This document shows, one piece after another, positions 10,891 through 22,100 of a DNA stretch of 64,000 nucleotides. The stretch's first letter is position 1; each line of letters starts with the position of its first letter. A model generated the notes under the pieces. The model was not told the DNA's origin and did no database searches. It saw only the letters and a list, made by a program, of their open reading frames with translations. The stretch lies in the NCBI GenBank assembly GCA_043228905.1, contig JBHGNT010000010.1, positions 22,258,001 through 22,322,000 on the forward strand, given 5' to 3'. Origin of the DNA: Azolla caroliniana. Lineage: Eukaryota > Polypodiophyta. The translations under genes and the position numbers were made by a program.

Positions 10891-11468
10891 CTTCTAGAAA
10901 TAGCAAAGAAGCAAGTAATGTTCAAGATAGATGTAAGATGTGAAAGAAGCGTTTGGAAGATACAACGACTCTTACTCTTGCTTTATGATACTACAATAGA
11001 TTTCTCTAGAATAAAGTTTTTCGAACACCAATCTATCAAATGTTGGGGAAGATGCAATGTTTCATGTTTTACACATCACATTACATATTTTGCATAGAAT
11101 TATGAAGCCATACTATTCTCCCATTGATACATGCTAGAGCTCATCTATGTTCGCCATCTCCACTTATTACTTTCATATGGCTTAACTCATATCCTCGTTG
11201 ATTGAGGTATGGCATTGGCACAAGGAGACTCATAAGCTATGCATATTTTTCCTTGAACAAATTCGGAAGTTTATGTGGCCCACTTTGATGAAATGTCATG
11301 CATTCAACTTCATTTGAATTTGCTTTCCACGTATTGTTAATCTAGTCTAATCGTAATATGGACCACATGGTCAAAGTGCCAATATAAACAACATATACAT
11401 GGTCTTCATCCAAATTTCCTTTCCTTTTCCAACAAATAAAATTGCCAAAACAACTGTGGTGTCCCTTT
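10891..11468. other. Intergenic region, nothing recognised
   Basis: AT-rich sequence between the Copia relic and the MITE. No open frame with family resemblance and no repeat structure was seen. Confidence 0.4.
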
Positions 11469-11476
11469 GGTGCAAG

Positions 11477-11717
11477 CATAGTATGAACCATACATACCAT
11501 ACGTGCATTTGCATTCGCGAATGTTTCAATCATCCGAGTAGGGTAAACACCCTCGAAGAATGGTAAATACCATACTTTTGGATTAACTATTTATTATGAG
11601 GTAAATAAACCTAAAAAAAGGAAAAATACACAAGAATGTTTGAATAACATTCGCATTTGTTTTCCAATGTATGAAAACGAATGCTATGCTAGACGAACAC
11701 GAATTTTACGTACTATG
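11477..11717 (+). mobile_element. Short hAT-like MITE, copy 1 (241 bp)
   Basis: The element begins catagtatg and ends gtactatg, giving short inverted ends (CATAGTA/TACTATG). It is flanked on both sides by the exact 8-bp sequence ggtgcaag (11469-11476 and 11718-11725). A related 261-bp copy lies at 35610-35870 with its own, different perfect 8-bp duplication. It has no coding capacity. Eight-base duplications are typical of hAT transposons, so I infer a non-autonomous hAT derivative. Near the right end, gttttccaatgtatgaaaac can form an internal stem. Confidence 0.85.
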
Positions 11718-11893
11718 GGTGCAAGTGCATGCCTTCATGCTGTGGTTTACATGTGTTCCTTTGTGCCACCCTTTTAGCACACATGTAGCTAAGCCAACCC
11801 AAATGGGTACCTTTGAATCACCTATAAATTGAGCAAGAAGTAAGAAGCTAGGTAAGCTGGTTTTAATTATCTTTATGTGCATTTTACACATTC

Positions 11894-12080
11894 TTCAACT
11901 TTCAAATTTCCTTATAGATTATAGATTGTCCATCCAACACAAAGCCCAAACCTTCAAATAATCAAACACCGGAACCATCCTTCAACTTTCAATTTTTCTT
12001 ATAGATTATAAATTGTCCATCCAACACAAAGCCCAAACCTTCAAATAATCAAACACTGGATATGCCATAACCCCAAACCC
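11894..12080 (+). repeat. Tandem repeat, about 87-bp unit, two copies and a partial third
   Basis: ttcaactttcaa at 11894 recurs at 11981, and the two units share gattgtccatccaacacaaa-type sequence with only a few differences. A shortened third copy (taatcaaacacaaa) follows to about 12080. No coding potential is evident. Confidence 0.8.
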
Positions 12081-12204
12081 TTAAGTAATCAAACACAAAT
12101 AAAAATTTGGATGGTAATTATCTTGTATCCATTTTTGCAAAGACCCACTAAAAAGGCCTTAAAGGAAAAACAACCAAATAAGATAAAACTTCCAAAATAT
12201 GTTG

Positions 12205-12621
12205 TCATTGGACTCCATAAAAAAATTGATGTTGGTTATGTTCTACCACAACTATGCAAATGAAACACATCCTATCAATAATGTTTCTCCTTCTCAAAGC
12301 ATCTCCAACAAGAAAACCACCAACCATATCTTGCCATATAAATACCTTTGCTTCAAAAGAACAATGAGAGAGCCACCCTATTTTAACCCAATATTGCAAT
12401 TTGCTACCATAAACGAAGCTTTTGAAATCCCACATTTTTGTATCATTCATCAATACGTGCCTATTAACGATGTTGTGATAGACATAACTATGTGGGTGGC
12501 ACAAATATGTGTCCTCTTTTAACCATCCTCTTATCTCCGTCGAATGCTCAATTGTCTTCAAATGACGATTCCACCAATCTTGGAATAAGTAAAATTGATA
12601 TTTGTTGTAATTTGAATACAC
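12205..12621 (-). pseudogene. LINE-like reverse-transcriptase zinc-binding (zf-RVT) fragment
   Basis: A 138-codon open frame on the minus strand includes KIGWLSHCSFEAKVFIWQDM, then GGFLVGDALRRRN, CFICIVVVEHNQHQFF. The layout (W, basic, KVFIW, G.LP, CxxC-like, E...H.FF.C) matches the zf-RVT domain found at the end of plant non-LTR retrotransposon ORF2. It is only a fragment, without the RT catalytic core, and one expected cysteine is missing, so it is a relic. About 240 bp to the right, plus-strand 12837-12917 repeats its upstream part (caagattggtgga...) in inverted orientation. Confidence 0.5.
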
Positions 12622-12836
12622 TCACATATATAATAAACATTTAGCTACGTGTGAACCAGCACTTAGACATACTCACATACTTGAACATATACCTACACAT
12701 ATGTGTCAACCTACACATTTGAATACACTTGAACACATGTATCTCTCTGCACACAAGCATGTACATATATACATACATACATGCGAATATCAATAAATAT
12801 ATGTGTACTTGACTTACAACAAATATAAAATTTACA

Positions 12837-12920
12837 AATTTTCAAGATTGGTGGAGTCTTCATTTGAAGAGAATTGAACATTCGAAGGAGATAACAAGAT
12901 GGTTACAAGAGGACTACTAA
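12837..12920 (+). repeat. Inverted copy of part of the LINE-like fragment
   Basis: caagattggtggagtcttca and the following roughly 60 bases match, with scattered differences, the minus strand of about 12520-12590 in the zf-RVT-like frame. The two copies form an inverted pair about 300 bp apart. Confidence 0.65.
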
Positions 12921-15900
12921 TGTCTATCACAAATATCAAGATTGCCATAATGACAATTTGAAGATGGTTACAAGACTGTCGTAATGACTGTTTGAAATTT
13001 AATCAAGCTCGTCACATTTTAAATAGCAAAGTAGTTATAAATCCCACACATACATCAAATACTACAAAAGAGGAAAAAACCCCCACGATTAATACCCAAA
13101 TTTGCATCTAATAATCCTTCTACGTAGGCTGAATATCATCAAGACCAAGGAAAACAAACTAGGGTAATTTCTTTGAGTTTTGGCCTATGAGCCTACAAAT
13201 GACGACAACATTGCTTTTTGTTGAATAGTTCTCCCACACACCCTCTTGAAGTTGTCACCCTGTGATTAGAATTTTTGTTGAAGGCCGGGTGCTTGAAAAT
13301 CAAAAGCAATGAAGTTGACAATGAGCTCTCTTGCCTGTTATATCGATAAAAATAGTTTTGCCTCTTTTAACGTGCACACGCTTTTTTCTTTAGTGCTAGC
13401 ATAATGCTAGATTATTGTCACACTTTCACATTATAACTCACATTTTGCCTTCATTGCCCCTAGTTGGGTTGAACTAGCCCTTGACCTTATTATTCGTGTC
13501 AATATGTCTCGCCATTTGAGTTAGCTAACTCTATCTCCTCTCATGCCTTTTCCCAACAACTTCTTCAACCAAGCCCTTAAGTTTTAACCTATCATAAAGT
13601 TGAAATTTAGCACCTTTTCTCCTTTGCACACGCCACATTACAACATTGCTACTCACTTTCACATGTATTACATGTAAGCACCCTTCTTTTGGTCTCATCG
13701 TTCACACTTGACCTCTGAATATGAAATCTCTCTCTCTCTCTCTCTCTCTGAGTATCCCACTTTGATACAATGATCTACCTTTGATAATATTTGACCATGC
13801 TTTCCACATCTCTTCGACCGAGCCCAATCCTTGCATGAATTCCTCTCAAAAACACAATGTGCACTCTTGATTGCAACATTCATTGGTAAAGTTCTTGAAC
13901 ATCGAGAGTCACTACTCACTTTCACACGTATCACGTGAAATGTAATATTTTTAGTCTCATAGGTCATATTTGACCTCCAAAGATGATAATATAATCTATA
14001 TATCTATCTAGCTCTTCGTAAATAATGGCTTTCATTACAAAAGAAAAAAACTCCACCATGGCTAACTTACTACAAAGTATAGAACCCTTCCCTTCTAGGG
14101 ATCTAAATAGAAACTACAACTGCAAACTCAATACCACTCTACATGCCAATTCAAATGGTGAATACGATGATATGTGACCTTGTAGAGTTGTGTGTGTGTG
14201 TTCATCTATAGGTTTACATGTATGTAATCACACTTCCCTATATAAAGTAATTTCTTTATGGAAAAGTAATGCATATGCACAAGATTTAATCTTTTTGTGT
14301 GGATAAGTGCACGTGTTTCAATATTTTATTGTCCATACACATTAAGGCAATGATTTCTTTATAAGTAAAGACTCGCTTTTCACATGCATATCCTCAATCT
14401 AGTGTATACAAAAACTTATCCATGCAACTTGAATGCATGAATTAGGGCTTTTGGGTTCTCTGTGTAAATGTTTGACTTCGTTTATACATTCACACACAAT
14501 TGTAATTGACTACTAACGCGAGTGATTGGTTTTCAAGTTAGAGACAATACTTCTCACGATCGTTTTTAAAGACAAGAAAACACTTTAAGATGTATCGTTT
14601 GATTTCGTTGGCCATTTTGAACTCTTAAAAGGCATTGATGTATTGTACATTATAATGCATGAACAAAACTTACACTGAGCACTATGTTGGACTATTTGCC
14701 TTGTCATAATTATAGTAGCATGTGTTACTGTGAATGTATTGTAATAAGTATAGTAGCACGTGTTATTGTGAAGGTATTATGCCATACTTCATTGTCAAAT
14801 TTACTAGAACCAAGCAAGAGGGTTCCAAGTCTACAATGTTGCTTTCCTCAATTGAGGCTATTAAGTAAGTACTCCACTCCATAAAGGGGTTAAAGAAATG
14901 ATGAATTATACGAGAATTTGAGGTAATTCGTTTTCTTTATAAAGCATGTACATTCTTCATAATACAAGTGTTTTCATTTACATGAATGGTTGCTTTGGCT
15001 CTAATTGATGTTCTTTGTTCTGAAGAATAATTGTACTTGCACAAGTTCACGCTGATTGATCGTAGAGGCAACACACTTGGATTCTTTATCTTTGGTACTC
15101 TATTGATAATGACCACTTTTACCATGGGAGAAACTTAAGGGTGCAAAACTAAATTGGGAGCGAAGAATTACAGTCGAGATTTGGCGAGGTTGCTTACTTA
15201 CCTAGGGCCAAGTTATGCACAGATTGACTTTATAGCATACAAGTAAGCTCCAATGTAAAAATGCAAGGTGTGATGTGTATGCGAGCACAATGGCTAGACT
15301 AGACTAGTATAGTATAGTAGTAGACACATATGCTAGGACATAGCTCCAATGTAAAAATGCAAGGTAGTTGGTTCCATGGGCGGGACAACAATATAAATAT
15401 ATAAATATATATAAACAAACATATATGTATGTATGTATATAATATGAATAATGAGATAAAAGGAAACAAACAATAGAAGAAAGAACGCGAAATGTGTATG
15501 TATTATGTACTGTATCAGTATGTATGTATACATACATATGTATGTATATGTATGTATGTACATATTAGCCAAAAGAGAATATACACAACACTTTATTTAT
15601 TTTCCCTCCTCTCGATTGCTCTGTCCGTCTGTCTGTCTGTCTCCAGCTGAAAGTATGTCAGTTATTCAAAACTTCAGGCTCCCTTCCCTGTTTGGCAGCA
15701 CCCTATCTTCTATACACTTCTTCTCAAAATATTTAGACTCAATTTTCACAACTGAGATGGTAAGACCATTACATGTGCAAGTCTTGGGTTATGTTCTGAT
15801 GCTTCTTTTCTTGTCTTCTTGTCTTCTTCTGTGACAATGAATGTTTAATGGATACCCGAGGGACAAAATCCTAATTTGCTTTGAACCATTATAATTTGAG

Positions 15901-16403
15901 TGTTCTGCAATTATAAGAATGTGATCACTACATATTGTGGCACTCGAAATTTCATCACTTCCTATAATTACAGTGGTACACAATTTCCTGAAGTGTGACT
16001 GAAGCTCATTAAATTAAATGCCATATGATATGTTTGTGGGACTAGAAATTTCCTTATTTCTCACTAATCCCGTTGTACAATCTCATCAAGTGTGATTAAA
16101 GTTCAGAGTGTGTATTTTACTTTACGGTCTTGACTTCGAGCTAAGTTTAATTGGTATACATATAAACAAGCTCAACTATCTCTGGCTACCCTTTGGACGT
16201 ATTATTACATGTAACAAGTAGCAAGTAGCATGTCGTATCACATTGATTAGTTTCAATCTGACAAAGTGGAATATAAAACCTTAACAATTTCTTACCAAAA
16301 AGAGTCTACTGAAAACATAATGGTTAATGTAGGTATACATCTGTTTCCAAGACTCTATTTGGGGGCTACGTAAGGATACAAATGTTCTGATTCCTCATTA
16401 AAG
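12921..16403. other. Intergenic region upstream of the TGA gene
   Basis: No coding sequence recognised. A (CT)n run is at about 13723-13749. A TATG/CATA-rich stretch lies at about 15390-15560. The segment about 15590-15759 ends in a good donor (gagatg|gtaaga), and an acceptor is present at 16402-16403 just before the TGA start codon, so this is a plausible 5' UTR exon with an intron of about 640 bp. That is inference from splice signals only. Confidence 0.4.
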
Positions 16404-16404
16404 A

Positions 16405-18954
16405 ATGAGCTTTCGATTCCCACCTAGGAATTACTTTCAAATGTGGGATGGAAGTAATTTTGGATTGGGTGAAGCTTCTACATTTACTGATATTAGAGAA
16501 GAAAATGAAGTGAGTCTATCACTTTATGCTCGATTTATGCTGTACTTATTTTGGCCTGCATTAGTGCTTATAACTTGTTTGAAACACAGAACAATGATAA
16601 GATTGATACAGGAGGAACCTCTAGATCTTCCGATCATGAACATACAAAGATAAGGAACTCTTCTAAGGTGAAGTGGCATATTTTTGTCAGATTTTCATAA
16701 TTATATTTTTCTGCTGGAGATTTTCAACCTTCGGTTCCATTGGTACAAAAGGTTCTTCGGCGACTTGCCCAAAACCGGGAAGCTGCCCGCAAAAGCCGGT
16801 TAAGGAAAAAAGTACTCTTTCTTTTAGGTTTATTTATTAATTCTCTCTTATGATGATTTAAATGTTCACTACTTCTGGACGTTTTCTGACATAGAAAATA
16901 ATGCAATCATAGGCCTACGTCCAGCAATTGGAAACAAGCCGTAGGAAGCTCAATCAGCTGGAACAAGAACTTCAGAACTTAAGGCAACAGGTAAAATTGC
17001 CCTCCATTTTCTAGGTTCTATGTTTTCACCTTTTGATATATGCTTACTTCCATCAATGTACCACAGAGGATACTTCCAAGTGTCTCCTCGAGGGAAGGTC
17101 AGAGCCATCCAGGTATGTTGGTTTCGATTGCAAACATTAATAGTTTCTTTCTCACATACCATTGCACAAAAACTTGCCTTTATGTTATCCGTGTCCACGG
17201 CCAATACCAATGAACTCTGGGCACTCCTGCAATTGTTTTCTTAAACAGGCATATTGTATGGCTAGCCATTGCTGACCATTATTAGGAATAAATCTCATTG
17301 TATATGGTTTTTAAGTGACAGGCCACTGTGTATAGGCATTCATATTGTGTGTCTGTTTACGTATGTGCACACAACAATGCTTCCACTAATTCATTCAGGC
17401 ATGCATGCCATGTTTATATTATACATGTATGTCTATATCAGAGGCTGCTCTTTCTTCAATAGTTCAACCATTTTATAGATATTGTTGCCTTCAATATGGA
17501 TTATACTCTCTGGGTTGAAGAGCAAAATCTGCATCTTTTCAAGCTCCGATCCGCCATGGAAACTCACGCATCTTGTGTTGATCTACATGTTCTTGTGGAG
17601 AATGGTACATCTCTCTATGATGAGCTATTTCAACTCAAAAATAGGGCTGTGAAAGCCGATGTTTTCCACATTGTTTCTGGAATGTGGAAGACGCCAGCAG
17701 AACGCTGTTTGATGTGGATGGGTGGTTTCCGACCGTCTGATCTGCTTAAGGTATGCACATCAATATCTTATCATGTGAGCATGCATGTGAGGTCATATGT
17801 AATCATGTGTTTGAAAAAATGTCCCTTGAGGGTAACCCTCCAAAACTTACCAGCCAAAAAGATCACTAGACTTCTGCATGCTACATAATACATATATCAT
17901 CACAAAGATTTTTACGTATATGAGCATTTCTTACCTATATCCATAGATGATCTTATTTGCTATGTTTACCCATAATATAGACTGACTATATTCCTATCTG
18001 ATAAATATACCCATATTTATAAATATTATTGTCTGCTTTGTCTCTTAATTTTACCAAACCTTAATTATCTCAAGGTATTACTCTTGATTTCCTGTAAATC
18101 TTGTTGGCTGCATTTTTTTGATGCCCACATCATTTCTGTCTATTTCACCAAAATCGACTTTGAATTACGATGAAGACAAAAGATGAGCAAAGGTTGATAC
18201 ACAAGTTCACTTTCTGCTGCATCTCAGGCTGTTGTGAATTCCTTACAATGCAGATTTTGATTCCCCAAGTCGAGCCACTTTCTGAGAATCAAGTGATAGC
18301 AATATTTAATCTACAGCAGTCTTCAGAGCAGGCTGAAGATGCACTATCTCAGGGGATGGAAGCTTTGCAACAAAATTTATCCAATATCTTATGTACTAGC
18401 CTTCCGGCAACCTCCAATACCAATCACATGGAGCATATAGCTTTGGCAGTAGGGAAACTTGGGACATTAGAGAACTTTGTGTGGCAGGTTGACACTCTTT
18501 AACTTTTGTTCAGTGTTCTAACATAGTTTAAATTAGCATGTCACATAAAATTTAGGCAGGAACACCAAAATACCCCAACTCGTTAGGTATTTACCAGAAC
18601 ACCCCTATGTTTTTCCAAACATTAGCAGAATAGCCTCTGCACTGTAAATTTTACTATGCCATAGGTATATTTTGGCGATCTTTAAAAATGTTGGGGCATT
18701 TTGGTAGATGCACCACAAGTAAGGAGCGTTATGGCATTTTACCCTAGCAATATTTTAGGGGTATTGGTTTTATTTAATTGATTTATTTCTATCCACAGGC
18801 TGACAATCTCCGTCAACAGATGCTGCATCAACTCAATCGCATTCTTACAGTTCATCAAGCAGCTAGAAGCTTGCTTGCTATTGGAGATTACTTCTCTCGC
18901 CTTCGTGCTCTCAGCTCTCTCTGGGTAGCCCGACCCCATGAGAGTGAGATATGA
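16405..18954 (+). CDS. TGA-type bZIP transcription factor with DOG1 domain, 342 residues, 8 coding exons
   Basis: Predicted exons: 16405-16509, 16590-16667, 16752-16811, 16913-16990, 17067-17112, 17479-17750, 18254-18487, 18799-18954. All junctions are GT-AG and phases agree. Residues about 64-82 form the basic region (NREAARKSRLRKK), followed by a leucine zipper (AYVQQLETSRRKLNQLEQEL) to about 107. Residues about 125-335 are the DOG1/TGA domain, with DVFHIVSGMWKTPAERC, GGFRPSDLL, QAEDALSQGMEALQQ and LRALSSLWVARP. TGA factors bind TGACG elements in the nucleus and mediate salicylate, redox and developmental responses, often through NPR1-type partners (family knowledge). The N-terminus (FPPRNYFQMWD) recalls TGA1/TGA4. 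However, the two redox cysteines of TGA1 (in VCNLRQSC) are replaced here by F and S (IFNLQQSS), as in TGA2-type proteins. Length is normal. The 60-nt third exon was placed at the internal AG so that K joins VLRRLAQ; an earlier AG would cause a frameshift. Confidence 0.92.
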
Positions 18955-19549
18955 AAGATTCACTCAATTCCGGAGCCATTGTATTAGAAGTGTATGACAT
19001 AGCTTGGGGTCAATACAGCTTTTGGACAGCAAACCCCATCTGTCCTTTGCATAGAGTGTACTTACTTACAAGAGAGGAAGTGTAGATGTAACATTATTAT
19101 CATTTGTACCAGAGACTTACACATTCCTGTACTCGGTTTAAAAGAACTTTACTTAAGTTTAACGATTTGCTGTGGTTCCCACACATGTATGTACAGAATA
19201 CTTTTGTGGCATGATCTCATGTACAATGGAGGAATTTACTTTAGTTTAAAACATAGATCAGGACTTTTATCCCCCCTGCCCCTATTGCCAGACATAGAAA
19301 TTAAACTGTGCTCTGCCATTAAGAGAGAAGATAAAGTTAACCACTGAATCAAGTATCAGAACATTCTTATTTCTTGAGATTCCCTATCCATTCATTTACA
19401 TCAGATTATGATAGTTGTTACGGAGACACTTGCACATACATACATTCACTGGACATACGTACTTCAGGCTGTGATAATGTACTGATGTACTTGTTCATAT
19501 TTCAGACTATCATGTCATATGCTAAACTGCCGTTAGTTGCACATATCGT

Positions 19550-19551
<2 letters not shown>

Positions 19552-19590
<39 letters not shown>
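19552..19590 (+). repeat. (TA)n microsatellite
   Basis: Uninterrupted alternating AT of about 39 nt. Confidence 0.95.
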
Positions 19591-19591
<1 letters not shown>

Positions 19592-20520
19592 GTACTAAAA
19601 TACTTGCACACACTATCATATCACATGCAAAACTACCTTTCATCATTCCATTTAAACCTTCTTGATTCTGTTACACATACTTCACACTGTCATATTACAC
19701 GAAAATCCACATCGCATCTTGTATGAACCTCTATTGATTATGTGAATGCATCTATTTCAAACTGTCACTATACTATTCAATCAAAAGCATTGTTAACTAT
19801 GTATGCCACACGCCAATCAGAATAATATAGTGTTATAAATGAATAGCTTGATCTTTGCACATCATAAAAATCAGGATTGATTATGCAAATGTGTCAATTT
19901 CATCCTTCTCCCTCATCATCAAAAACCATTAGCCATATCTCACATGAAAACAGAACATACACGCACATCACCTATAATTATTATTCAAAACACACAAATT
20001 TTGGGATTCCTGAGCAAAGGCTGCATACGAATGAAATGAAGATCGCTGAAAGTTAGCTTTGAGAAATGAATTTCTGACCTTCGATACAACTCACGCGAAA
20101 AAGAAAAAGAGAATGTCTCTGTTTCTCGTTTTCCGAACTTTGACAAAAAGAAAACAGAGAAAAGAAATAGAAGAGGCGGAATTGAGTGTGAAGAAGATGT
20201 GGGTGGCTCTTGATCCCTCGGTTTCTACAATAAACAAAGAGTAGGCTTCCGGATTTATCTACATCTCTACAAACAAATCAACCATTTCTCTTTTCTTTTC
20301 TTTTCTTTTATTTTCTGTCTGTATGTCTTCATTTGATGGAGCGCGTGTTGACATGAAAGCCCCCAATTGGATGGATCCCATCGATTGCTCTTATGTTACC
20401 ACTACAAAATTGCAAAGTCATAGACGTTGAAGTTTTTTTCAGAGTTTTAAGGAGGAAAGCAAGCACTTTGACCTTATCACATGCCATTCATTAGTAATAG
20501 TTAGTGGGGACACACACACA

Positions 20521-20522
<2 letters not shown>

Positions 20523-20563
<41 letters not shown>
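20523..20563 (+). repeat. (CT)n microsatellite
   Basis: About 20 perfect CT units directly preceded by a short (CA)n. Confidence 0.95.
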
Positions 20564-20567
<4 letters not shown>

Positions 20568-21423
20568 TACATATGTACAAAGAAAGGGCTGGCAATGCTT
20601 CCACATTGTCGTCGACACATCTTTCTTTTCCTTTTCTTCCTTCTTTTATTCGTATGCATGTACGGCAGAATGAGTTTCAACCTGTGATAGTGGCGCATGC
20701 ATGGCCTTACAGAGTGTAATGAGCATATATATATGCACTCTACTCGATAAAATCAACAAGATATGACTTTCCAATTCAAACCGACGAGATGAGAAGAGGT
20801 TTTCTTTTCATTCTTGCTTGCCACTTCTCTTTAGTACTGATAGGCTGAGCATTAGCCCATAAGTTGGAAAATCATGTCATAGACTAGGGGTTGTTCATAA
20901 ATATGTAAAGGAATAATAGTGGATATCCATGAAACAATGGATCAAGCTATGGTGTCGAGTGTCTGTCGCTAAGTACCCCACCTTATATACCCTTTAGTCT
21001 CAGTATTAGTCCAAAGAAGGCTTAGACACACACGACCATAAGTTTAAGACTATGTGTTAAGAAATCCCGAAAGGAAATGGGGCATTTGATTATATGCATG
21101 ACGCACACACGATCTCGAGATTGCAAGTTAACTTCATGCATCAGGGTTTGTTGAAATTCGTCTCTTTCTTTCCATTCAAACATATGCAAACTTTGTGAAT
21201 GCGATGTGTCACTGATCGATAAATTAATATCAATGGCACAAAAGCCACATATGTCTTCATAAATCATGTGTACTTTTATATATATATACTACATGTGCTT
21301 ACATTGCTGGGAGGGGGATATTAATATACATATGTATACATATGTAGTCCACGCACGTCACATGTACAAGCAAAGGTCCGGTCTGTCGATCGAATTGGGT
21401 GGGGATCATGAAAACACACAAAG

Positions 21424-21455
<32 letters not shown>

Positions 21456-21472
21456 ACACACACACACACACA
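21424..21472 (+). repeat. (AC)n microsatellite, one interruption
   Basis: CA/AC units broken once by a T, followed by an ATGTAT-rich stretch. Confidence 0.95.
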
Positions 21473-21669
21473 TATATGTACTTATATGTATGTATAGATG
21501 TGTATATACATACATATTTTAACATATAATGCGTGATGCACTCCACACATAACTCCTCAACATGACTTGGGATCCATCTGCATCTCCATCATCATCTCCA
21601 TACGAATAAAATACATACATCTGGTGGATGGGCTTTTTATTTTTATTTTTGTGAATAGGCCTGAGAATT

Positions 21670-21672
<3 letters not shown>

Positions 21673-21716
<44 letters not shown>
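21673..21716 (+). repeat. (GA)n microsatellite
   Basis: About 22 AG/GA units, followed by short TTGTA repeats (ttgtattgtattgtatt). Confidence 0.95.
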
Positions 21717-21721
<5 letters not shown>

Positions 21722-22100
21722 TATTGTATTGTATTATATTGTTACTGTTCCTTTGAGAATGGGGGTGGTGGTAGTGTGTGTGTTTTAAGGGAATCTTCTT
21801 ACTTATGTACATACTTAGTTACTGCTAATAAGTCAAACTTTGTGGTGGTGTCCACCTACAACACTCTCTGCTCCTTCTTACTTAGTACCTACTATTTATG
21901 TGTGCATGATCGATCGACCCACTCTGTTTCATTGCCCCCCCCCCCCTGGCTATGGTAGTCTTTCTTCATTCTTCTTAATAAGACCACACCTTGTGCACAA
22001 TCTAGTTGATGGGCTGCTTCAATCTCCCTCATTTCCTTAGATCCCGTTGTTAATTCGATCCTTTTACAGTTTTGTGTCTTCTAGGGTTCAGCCATCCAAA

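Larger units (their letters stand above)
18955..22100. other. Intergenic region rich in microsatellites
   Basis: No gene recognised between the TGA and PMT genes. It contains (TA)n at 19552-19590, (CT)20 at about 20523-20563, interrupted (AC)n at 21424-21472, (GA)n at 21673-21716 and a C10 run near 21936. The last few hundred bases should hold the PMT promoter and 5' UTR, but no TATA box stands out from the AT-rich background. Confidence 0.5.

Noticed and set aside
20504-20719. Frames made of SLSLSL/RERERE around microsatellites (also near 21266, 21567, 34467, 34720)
   Set aside because: These are translations of simple repeats without flanking coding signal.
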